DNA from: Actinomycetes bacterium
GTDB taxonomy: Bacteria; Actinomycetota; Acidimicrobiia; Acidimicrobiales; RAAP-2
Assembly: GCA_021805305.1 (NCBI GenBank)
Contig: JAJZFO010000201.1
Coordinates: forward strand, 1-6,980
DNA length: 6,980 nt
Direction: 5' to 3'
Both the position numbers and the translations under genes were made by a program. The notes under the pieces were generated by a model. That model did no database searches. It was not told the DNA's origin and saw only the letters and a program-made list of their open reading frames with translations. Position 1 is the stretch's first letter. The number at the start of each line of letters is the position of its first letter. Positions 1 through 4,874 of this stretch are shown here, one piece after another.

Positions 1-33
1 GTAGATCTCGGTGGTCGCCGTATCCTTAAAAAA
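1..33. other. Illumina P5 adapter remnant at contig edge, followed by an A-run
   Basis: Bases 1-24 match, without mismatch, an internal stretch of the reverse complement of the Illumina P5 flow-cell oligonucleotide (it begins GTAGATCTCGG and runs through GGTCGCCGTATC). The expected next base A is C at position 25, then the final TT of the adapter follows at 26-27, and an A-run fills 28-33. Reading past the end of a short insert into the adapter commonly gives this adapter-then-poly-A pattern. The match is read from memory of the adapter sequence. I infer that the window's left edge is an untrimmed contig end, so this stretch is not genomic and should not be annotated biologically. Confidence 0.93.
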
Positions 34-312
34 GCGTGCGATCGTGAGCTACTGGCACCTCGGTGAATGGCCCTACTACGCGCTCGTGGTCGCTCCTCTC
101 AGTATCACCCTCTGGGGCGCGTGGCCCCCAGCGTCTGTATCATCGTCCTTCCCCCGCGCGACCGCCATCACCTCCGCTCGGTCGCGACCTCCGCGCCCCA
201 CAGACTGCCCGCTCGACGTCCCACCGCTAAGGGAGTGACCGCGACGCGGTGCCGCCTGCGTTCGCACGAGGAGAATCACGGGGTCACGCCACCACGGTCG
301 CGCCGTTGGACC
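34..312. other. No supportable gene; possibly genomic 3' flank, possibly partly chimeric
   Basis: This stretch lies between the adapter remnant and the hairpin after yaaA. The open frames here either start inside the adapter or run antisense into yaaA, and their translations are Arg/Pro/Ser-rich low-information sequence as expected of GC-rich shadow frames. I see no tRNA T-arm motif, no rRNA-like segment and no direct repeats. One perfect 8-base inverted repeat (CGCGACCG at 157-164, CGGTCGCG at 179-186, 14-base loop) is present but is unremarkable at this GC content. Because it directly abuts adapter sequence, at least the first part may be misassembled. Confidence 0.5.
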
Positions 313-350
313 GAGGAGCCCGCGACGATCCGCTCCTCGCGGGCGTCCTC
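313..350 (-). terminator. GC-rich hairpin overlapping the yaaA stop codon, candidate terminator
   Basis: The left arm GAGGAGCCCGCGA (313-325) pairs with TCGCGGGC (337-344) and, after a single unpaired G at 345, with TCCTC (346-350). This makes a 13-base-pair stem with one bulge and an 11-base loop. It overlaps the TGA stop of the minus-strand yaaA gene (351-349), the expected place for a transcript end. No T-tract follows on the minus strand, so it is not a classical intrinsic terminator. Hairpins without a U-tract are common 3' ends in high-GC actinobacteria, but function here is inference. Confidence 0.4.
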
Positions 351-1101
351 AGTGTCGAGAGACGTCGTGAACCTCGTATCGACCGTCACGGAATCGACCA
401 CGCCAGTTCTCCCAGCGGAAATGTTCAATGGCCTCCACGCCTTCGTCGATCACCCGCCGGGCCACCCGGCCTTTGACTGCCTTGGCATCGTGCCCGGCGA
501 CACCCTCGCCGTCACGCACGAACGCCACGTCGATCACCCGCGACGCCAACCTCTCGTGGTGACCGATGGCGGCGTGATGCTCGCGCGGCAGAAGATTGAC
601 GAAAGACGCTCCCTTCACCCCCGCCAACGCGTCGATCAGTGACGGACGCCAGAAGGAGGCCACGTTACCGAGTCCCGGCAGACCCACCTTCATGGTCAAC
701 CGGTAGTCGCTGATCAGATCGGTGGCGCTCGAGAGGCCGTAGAGGCCTGAGGGCACGATGATCCGACGTCGTTGGCGCGGCGTGAGGGTGCCGGGATCGA
801 GGTGCGACCAGACGACGCCGTTGTAGCGCTGCCACGCGGGCAACACGGGCGCCTGTTCCTGCACCAGGAGGCGCGTGGCGAGCAGTGCGCGCTCGAGTAG
901 CGCGCCACGGACCTTGAGGACCCGACTCAACTCCTCACTCGAGGACTGCGCCAGTAGCGTCGCCAAGGCGTCGCGCACCTTGTCCCTCGAGGCGTCGAGG
1001 GACTCATCGAAGAAGCCCGGTGACGTCACGCGACGACCACCGGGCTCCTTGGACTCTGATGGTGGCAGGAGGACGTAGACGACACTGCTCACGTCCACCA
1101 C
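349..1101 (-). CDS. yaaA: YaaA family (UPF0246/DUF328) peroxide stress protein
   Basis: The 250-residue product is close to the length of E. coli YaaA (about 258), a cytoplasmic protein that lowers free intracellular iron and limits DNA and protein damage during hydrogen peroxide stress. Family landmarks are seen in order: LLPPSESK near the N-terminus (residues 11-18), YNGVVWSHLD (93-102), the SGLYGL...DLISDYRLTM block (118-137), the FW...LIDAL segment (150-159), FVNLL (167-171) and HDAKAVKGRVARRVI near the C-terminus (204-218), matching the K-rich RG-R block of the family. The start is a GTG at 1101. In-frame GTGs at 1098 and 1092 are equally possible, since no strong Shine-Dalgarno sequence decides. 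It lies 10 bases after the HicA-like gene, so the two are probably co-transcribed. A GC-rich hairpin follows its stop. Family assignment is firm; a peroxide role in this organism is inferred. Confidence 0.9.
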   Translation of the reverse strand: MVDVSSVVYVLLPPSESKEPGGRRVTSPGFFDESLDASRDKVRDALATLLAQSSSEELSRVLKVRGALLERALLATRLLVQEQAPVLPAWQRYNGVVWSHLDPGTLTPRQRRRIIVPSGLYGLSSATDLISDYRLTMKVGLPGLGNVASFWRPSLIDALAGVKGASFVNLLPREHHAAIGHHERLASRVIDVAFVRDGEGVAGHDAKAVKGRVARRVIDEGVEAIEHFRWENWRGRFRDGRYEVHDVSRH

Positions 1102-1111
1102 GGTAGTTGTC

Positions 1112-1387
1112 TTATGCGGCGAGCGCTCCCGCGTTGAGCCCGCACGCCGCCAGGAAGTGGCGGACCTTGATGACCTGGTCCTCGGTCAGGTCGCGCGTGC
1201 GGGTGGAGCCGAACGAGACGGTCTCACCATCCACGGTGACCGCCCAGTTGCCTCGGTGCGTCTCATGTACTTCGCCGAATCGACCAAGGAGAGAACAGAC
1301 GTCTATCCATTGGATGTTGTGGTTGAGAGGGTGTCCGAACAACTTCTGGGCGGTGATGCGGTGGTGGTGATCCAACTTGATCGACAT
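1112..1387 (-). CDS. Small HicA-like (dsRBD-fold) protein, no antitoxin partner seen
   Basis: This 91-residue protein starts MSIKLDHHHR and contains the order of elements I associate with short actinobacterial HicA-related proteins: a 'leucine/phenylalanine-GHP..HNI.W.DV.SLL' segment (residues 16-34), a Gly-Asn-Trp beta-strand stretch (46-55) and a C-terminal helix D-x3-V-x2-VRHFLA-x-CGL (67-84). HicA toxins are small mRNA interferases with a dsRBD-like fold and a catalytic His in a GSHH-type motif. Here the equivalent place reads HRGNW, so the classic GSHH is not visible. ATG at 1387 is well supported: AAGGGGG lies 7 bases upstream. It sits between the RNA methyltransferase (59-base gap) and yaaA (10-base gap). 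No HicB-like gene is adjacent. It is probably a conserved protein rather than an active toxin. That this is a real gene is near certain; the HicA relation is moderate, from pattern memory. Confidence 0.8.
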   Translation of the reverse strand: MSIKLDHHHRITAQKLFGHPLNHNIQWIDVCSLLGRFGEVHETHRGNWAVTVDGETVSFGSTRTRDLTEDQVIKVRHFLAACGLNAGALAA

Positions 1388-1446
1388 TTGTCAACCCCCT
1401 TGTGCGGGTCCGAAACGATTCCGTCCCCACCTGCACTTTCCACCCT

Positions 1447-2661
1447 CTAGGGGCCCAAGTCAAGGACAGACACCAATTCCACGTGTTCGGTCATGGGGAA
1501 CAGGTCGAGAACCCGCAGGTCGCGCAGGTTGTAACCGCCAGCGCTCAGCAGTGCCAGGTCGCGGGCGAACGTCGCCGCGTCGCAGCTCACGTAGACGAGG
1601 CGTCGCGGGCCACGGCGCACCAGGGCCGCCGCCACGCCCTTGGCGAGGCCGCTGCGGGGAGGATCGAGCACCACCACGTCGCCCGCGGCCACCGCGTCGT
1701 TGATCGCGCGCGGGGTGACCGACCACTCGCGCACGCGCAGGTGGCGAAGTCCTTCGGCGTTGATGCGCGCGTCTCGCACGGCGTAGGGCGAGGCCTCGAC
1801 GGCGACCACGTGGCCCGTCGGGCCTACCCGTCGCGCCAGGGGGACCGAGAAGAGACCGACGCCGCTGAAGAGATCGACCACGTGGTCACCGGGCGACACG
1901 TCGGCGAATTCGAGGACGGCGCTGAGCAACGCCTCGGGTGCGTCGCGGTGCGACTGCCAGAACGAACGCGGCGACACCGAGAAGTAGTGTCCGGCCACCG
2001 CCACGCGCGAGTGCGTCGTCGGATCGACCGGCGCGCCGGTCAGCGAGGTCAGTTCGAACGTCGTGCCGCGTTCACTCACGCGGCGCACCAGGGCGAAGGG
2101 GTCGCCGTCGCCGATCGCGCGCAGCTCGACCTCGTCGGCGTGGTGCCAGCGCGTCGCGAAGGCCGCGGCGAAGCGCTCGTCGGACACCTGGCACGACGAG
2201 AGGGCGACGAGTGAGTTGGAGCGAGAGCGCCGAAGCGCGAGCGCGCCACTCTCATCGACCGCACACCGCAGACGAGTGCGCGCGTGGGCGTCCGACGACA
2301 GGGACGTCACGATCACCTCACGCGTGATGCCCGCGATGCGGCGAAGGTGCTCGCCGACCAGTGCCCCCTTCCACGAGAGTTGGGCGCCCAAGCTGGCGTG
2401 CTGCAGGTCACAACCCCCGCAGCCACCCGGGCGCGCGTAGTAGCACGGCGGCACCACGCGATCGGCACTGGCCTCGATGATCTGCACCGCGTCGGCGCGC
2501 GCGAACTTCGACGTCTCCTCGGTGATGCTCACGCGGACCAGCTCCCCGGGAAGGCTGTGGCGCACGAAGACGACGCGCCCATCTCTCAGGTGGGCGACGC
2601 CACCTCCGGCGGCCGGACGTTCAATGCGCAGGGTCTCTAGGTCGTCGACGGGGCTACTCAC
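1447..2661 (-). CDS. TrmA/RlmD-family class I SAM-dependent RNA (uracil-C5) methyltransferase
   Basis: The 404-residue product has the full architecture of the RumA/TrmA 5-methyluridine methyltransferases, which transfer a methyl group from S-adenosylmethionine to C5 of a uridine in rRNA or tRNA. An N-terminal TRAM-like RNA-binding domain (about 8-65) is followed by Fe-S ligand cysteines C73, C81 and C84 (CGGCD) with a likely fourth, C157. The region FSVSPRSFWQ (227-236) leads into SAM motif I VVDLFSGVGLF (261-271). LDPPRSGL (332-339) follows, then the nucleophile C360 in YVSCD, and the general base E395 in LFPMTEHVEL. All catalytic residues are present, so the enzyme looks active. Start is GTG at 2661, 9 bases after the amidotransferase stop; the Shine-Dalgarno is weak (AGG about 12 bases upstream). 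Substrate position (23S rRNA or tRNA) cannot be told from sequence alone, so no symbol is given. Confidence 0.93.
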   Translation of the reverse strand: MSSPVDDLETLRIERPAAGGGVAHLRDGRVVFVRHSLPGELVRVSITEETSKFARADAVQIIEASADRVVPPCYYARPGGCGGCDLQHASLGAQLSWKGALVGEHLRRIAGITREVIVTSLSSDAHARTRLRCAVDESGALALRRSRSNSLVALSSCQVSDERFAAAFATRWHHADEVELRAIGDGDPFALVRRVSERGTTFELTSLTGAPVDPTTHSRVAVAGHYFSVSPRSFWQSHRDAPEALLSAVLEFADVSPGDHVVDLFSGVGLFSVPLARRVGPTGHVVAVEASPYAVRDARINAEGLRHLRVREWSVTPRAINDAVAAGDVVVLDPPRSGLAKGVAAALVRRGPRRLVYVSCDAATFARDLALLSAGGYNLRDLRVLDLFPMTEHVELVSVLDLGP

Positions 2662-2670
2662 CCGTCCAGC

Positions 2671-3381
2671 CTAATGAAGTGTGCTCGCCGCGTCCGTCTC
2701 GTCGCTCGCCAGGCCCACGTGATCCAGGAATAGCGCCACCAGACGACTGGCGCGCCGACGGGCCTCGGGGACCTCGCGGGCCGTCTGCGCGAGCAACTCC
2801 TCAATATCGTGGCCGAACTCGCGCGCACTGTCGGCGGCGGAGGCGAGCCAGTCGCGCAACTGTTCGTCATCGATCTCGGGGTGGAACTGCACGCCCACGT
2901 TGCGTCCCACGGCGAAGGCCTGGACCGCACGGGCCGAGGTCGCCCAGAGGGTCGCTCCGGCGGGCAGTTCCATGCGATCGAAATGGAATTCGAACCACGG
3001 TCCACTCTCGAGGCCGATACCGGGTTGGGCGTCGACGACGTACCAGCCGATCTCGGGCTCGGGTGAGGGCGTGACCTGACCGCCGTGAAAGAGGCACAGC
3101 GCCTGGGCGCCGAAGCAGATCCCCAGTACCGCGACACCGCGTTCACCGGCCTCGGCGATGACGCCCAACTCGCGACCGAACCACGCCTGCTCGACCTCGT
3201 GGTCGTAGACGGCGCTCGAGGACCCCAGGATCAACAAGACGTCGTAGCCCTGCACCGAGGGGGTGGGCGTCTCCTCGTTCATCATCACCACGTCGAGCTC
3301 GTAGCCCCGCGCGAGCAAGGCGTCACCGATGAGGCCGGCGTGATCCTCCTCGTGATGACGTAGGACGAGGACGCGGCCCAT
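2671..3381 (-). CDS. Class I glutamine amidotransferase (GATase1, GuaA-N-like)
   Basis: The 236-residue product is a stand-alone class I glutamine amidotransferase domain, the type that hydrolyses glutamine to deliver ammonia or acts on gamma-glutamyl-type substrates. The catalytic triad is visible: nucleophile C89 in GICFGAQAL and H167/E169 in VQFHPEID. LGSSSAVYD (52-60) and the EIGW segment (110-113) are typical of the GMP-synthase-like subgroup. There is no attached synthetase domain. Start is ATG at 3381, sharing one base with the TAA of the reductase upstream (TAATG), which implies translational coupling. The open frame extends 69 codons further upstream to 3588, but that part is Arg/Gly-rich antisense-like sequence within the reductase gene, and family similarity begins at MGRVLVLRHH. 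Acceptor substrate is unknown. The C-terminal 60 residues or so (Glu/Ala/Arg-rich helices) extend beyond the catalytic core. Confidence 0.92.
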   Translation of the reverse strand: MGRVLVLRHHEEDHAGLIGDALLARGYELDVVMMNEETPTPSVQGYDVLLILGSSSAVYDHEVEQAWFGRELGVIAEAGERGVAVLGICFGAQALCLFHGGQVTPSPEPEIGWYVVDAQPGIGLESGPWFEFHFDRMELPAGATLWATSARAVQAFAVGRNVGVQFHPEIDDEQLRDWLASAADSAREFGHDIEELLAQTAREVPEARRRASRLVALFLDHVGLASDETDAASTLH

Positions 3382-3986
3382 TACTTCATCTGCTCCACGA
3401 ACGCGTCCCAGTTGGCCTCGACCACCTGGCCCGCCTTGTGCTCGATCAACCGCTCGAGGTTCTCCAGGGCGAATCGCAGTGTCTTGAGCGACAGCGGCTC
3501 CAAGGTCTCGACGCCATCGTGATTGATGAACTTGGCCGGTGCGTTCTGTAGCACGAAGTCGAAGCTCGCGACCGTGACGCCACCGCAATTGCCCCAGATC
3601 CGCTTGAGGTCGTTCAAGGAGCGCACGCCGTTTGTGGCCGAGATGGTGGCCACGGCGGCGTTCATTGGCTTGCCCACGATGGCGTTACGCGGCAGCATGG
3701 GACGACTCGCCCAGTCCAGGGCGTTCTTCACCAAGCCCGGCAGCGCGTAGTTGTACTCAGGGGTGGTGAAGAACACCCCGTCGGCTCGACGCAGCGCGTC
3801 GCGGAACTCCCCCACGATCGCCGGGGTGCGCTCACCCTCGAGGTCACCGCTGTAGAAGGGCAGCAGCCCGATGTCAAAGAACGTGGCCTCATCGCCGTCG
3901 GGCAGTTCGCGGGCGGCCACCCGCGCGAGACGGGCGTTGAGCGAATCGGTGCGCAACGAACCGACAAGGAAGAGAATGGTTGTCAT
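3381..3986 (-). CDS. NAD(P)H-dependent FMN reductase (flavodoxin-like, ChrR/YieF/SsuE type)
   Basis: The 201-residue product belongs to the NADPH-dependent FMN reductase family, flavodoxin-fold enzymes that reduce FMN, quinones, chromate or azo compounds using NAD(P)H. Signature motifs are the FMN phosphate-binding GSLRTDSLN (9-17) and the isoalloxazine-side TPEYNYALPG (75-84) followed by LVKNALDWASR. Length agrees with E. coli YieF (about 188). The ATG at 3986 is preceded by AGGA about 7 bases upstream. It overlaps the amidotransferase by one base downstream and lies 37 bases after the DUF3039 gene, so it is likely within the same operon. The specific electron acceptor cannot be read from the sequence; an antioxidant quinone-reductase role would fit a transcript that ends in yaaA, but that is inference. 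Confidence 0.93.
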   Translation of the reverse strand: MTTILFLVGSLRTDSLNARLARVAARELPDGDEATFFDIGLLPFYSGDLEGERTPAIVGEFRDALRRADGVFFTTPEYNYALPGLVKNALDWASRPMLPRNAIVGKPMNAAVATISATNGVRSLNDLKRIWGNCGGVTVASFDFVLQNAPAKFINHDGVETLEPLSLKTLRFALENLERLIEHKAGQVVEANWDAFVEQMK

Positions 3987-4023
3987 GTCATCATCCTAAA
4001 GTCGAGCCGCGCGATCCCAGACG

Positions 4024-4329
4024 CTAGGCGCCCGGTAGCGACCACCCCATGCCTTCGGCGATCTCGCGGCACGTGGGACACAGGGGGTACTTCTGGGGGT
4101 CGCGCCCCGGGACCCACACCTTGCCGCACAGAGCGGTCACCGCCGAGGAATTGATGATGCCCTCCACCACCGAGTTGCCCAGGGGCACGAAGTCACCCTT
4201 CTTGGGCGTGTAGCCCTCGAGGACGATATGGGTGAAGCGCTCGTGGTCGCCCTCGTCGATCTGGGTGACCGACGTGACCTCGAGTTCCTGGTCGAGTTGC
4301 GTGCTCACGTCGTTCACTTTACCGGCCAT
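4024..4329 (-). CDS. DUF3039 domain-containing small protein, putative zinc-binding
   Basis: The 101-residue product ends with the hallmark of the actinobacterial DUF3039 family: ALCGKVWVPGRDP (66-78) followed by YPLCPTCREI (81-90). Cysteines C68, C84 and C87, with H29 and/or H34 from the preceding DHERFTH segment, could form a metal site, probably zinc; this is inferred from spacing. Between the His segment and the core there is a stretch GYTPKKGDFVPLGNS (39-53) that I do not recall from typical members and that may be a lineage insert. ATG at 4329 lies only 14 bases from the divergent start at 4344, so there is little or no leader; no convincing Shine-Dalgarno is seen (upstream reads ACAACCTA), consistent with a leaderless mRNA. 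Function of the family is not known. It heads the minus-strand gene cluster, 37 bases before the FMN reductase. Confidence 0.85.
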   Translation of the reverse strand: MAGKVNDVSTQLDQELEVTSVTQIDEGDHERFTHIVLEGYTPKKGDFVPLGNSVVEGIINSSAVTALCGKVWVPGRDPQKYPLCPTCREIAEGMGWSLPGA

Positions 4330-4343
4330 TAGGTTGTAAGTCG
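4330..4343. promoter_or_regulatory. Fourteen-base divergent start region with a candidate -10 for the plus-strand gene
   Basis: This is the entire gap between two outward-facing start codons (ATG at 4329 minus, ATG at 4344 plus). TAGGTT at 4330-4335 fits the loose actinobacterial -10 pattern TANNNT and is placed so that transcription would begin at about the plus-strand ATG, making a leaderless mRNA. The same AGG could instead act as a weak Shine-Dalgarno 10 bases from the ATG. No matching -35 is evident, and no TANNNT at suitable distance is seen for the minus strand. Any promoters must overlap the opposing coding sequences. Confidence 0.25.
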
Positions 4344-4565
4344 ATGAAACAGCGCCGACGTCGTCCCGCCCTCTCGACGCGGCCGCTGGGTAACGTGGCC
4401 GGCCACTTCACCAAAGGCGGTGGGGCCAAGAAGCGATACCGGACCCAGGCCGAGGCGAGGAGCGCCGCGCAGTTGTCCTGGACGCTCAACGGCGTGGACC
4501 TGTCGAGTTACCGGTGCGAGCACTGTCATATGTGGCACATCGGCAAGCGATTTCGCGAGGATTAG
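4344..4565 (+). CDS. Small basic protein with C-terminal zinc-ribbon-like CxxC...H motif
   Basis: The 73-residue product is unusually basic at the N-terminus (MKQRRRRP) and carries a middle segment KKRYRTQAEARSAAQLS (29-45), then YRCEHCHMWHIGKR (56-69). The C58-x2-C61 pair with H62 or H65 resembles half of a zinc ribbon seen in short actinobacterial and phage proteins of the form 'K-R-F/Y-x-T-x-x-E-A ... YRC-x-x-C-x-x-W/Y-H'. I recognise that pattern but not a named function; nucleic-acid binding is an inference from charge and the Cys/His motif. The ATG at 4344 is the first available in frame; AGG at 4331-4333 is a poor, distant Shine-Dalgarno, and a leaderless start is possible. The Lrp-like gene follows 39 bases downstream on the same strand and may be co-transcribed. 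Confidence 0.75.
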   Translation: MKQRRRRPALSTRPLGNVAGHFTKGGGAKKRYRTQAEARSAAQLSWTLNGVDLSSYRCEHCHMWHIGKRFRED

Positions 4566-4604
4566 CGCGACTTCTCCCCAAAGGGCAAGATAGAGGGAGT
4601 CGAA

Positions 4605-4856
4605 GTGAAAGGTTCCTCCATGTCGGTGCAGGCGTACATCTTGATTCAGTCCGAAATTGGTTCGAGCGAAGCGGTGGTGCTGGCGACCCGTGCGGTCCCC
4701 GGCGTCGTCGAGGCCTTCGAGGTCACCGGTCCCTACGACGTCATCGTGCGCTGCAGCGCCGACAGCGTGGACGACCTGGGTAAGTTCATCGTCGGCGCCA
4801 TCCAGAAGGTGCCCGGCATCACCCGCACCCTGACCTGCCCGGTCGTCAACATCTAA
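4605..4856 (+). CDS. Stand-alone Lrp/AsnC ligand-binding (RAM) domain protein
   Basis: The 83-residue product matches the effector-binding half of Lrp/AsnC regulators: VQAYILIQ (8-15), an alpha helix, VPGVVEAFEVTGPYDVIVRC (31-50, with the characteristic GPYD turn), a second helix, then VPGITRTLTCPVV (69-81). This is the alpha/beta sandwich that oligomerises and binds amino acids. The N-terminal helix-turn-helix of full-length Lrp is absent, so it cannot bind DNA itself in the usual way. Such short proteins are common and conserved in actinobacteria. Two starts compete: GTG at 4605 with GGGAG five bases upstream, and ATG at 4620 with AAAGG seven bases upstream; the latter gives 78 residues and agrees better with the family's usual N-terminus. 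It converges with the acyl-CoA dehydrogenase gene, 18 bases apart. Ligand and partner are unknown. Confidence 0.9.
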   Translation: MKGSSMSVQAYILIQSEIGSSEAVVLATRAVPGVVEAFEVTGPYDVIVRCSADSVDDLGKFIVGAIQKVPGITRTLTCPVVNI

Positions 4857-4874
4857 GGACGCGGCGAACCTCGC

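Noticed and set aside
157..186. Perfect 8-base inverted repeat with 14-base loop
   Set aside because: Made only of alternating C/G-rich bases with no T-tract or gene boundary beside it; expected by chance in DNA of this composition.
67..642. A 191-codon plus-strand open frame running into yaaA
   Set aside because: Antisense to the conserved C-terminal half of YaaA and low-information Arg/Pro/Ser-rich in the part outside it.
1388..1446. Possible terminator or riboswitch between the methyltransferase and the HicA-like gene
   Set aside because: Only short 3-5 base pairings are visible and the gap is too small for a known riboswitch; the one clear signal is the AAGGGGG ribosome site.
1402..2214. 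A 270-codon plus-strand open frame antisense to the RNA methyltransferase
   Set aside because: Typical GC-rich antisense shadow; no recognisable domain, and the opposite strand encodes a complete enzyme with catalytic residues.
2408..2443. C-x7-C-x2-C spacing of the methyltransferase Fe-S cysteines instead of the C-x5-C-x2-C of E. coli RumA
   Set aside because: The longer first loop (CYYARPGGCGGC) is, as far as I recall, usual in actinobacterial members, so it is not a novelty.
3382..3588. Possible 69-codon N-terminal extension of the glutamine amidotransferase
   Set aside because: It lies inside the FMN reductase gene in another frame, lacks amidotransferase similarity, and the TAATG junction gives the natural start.
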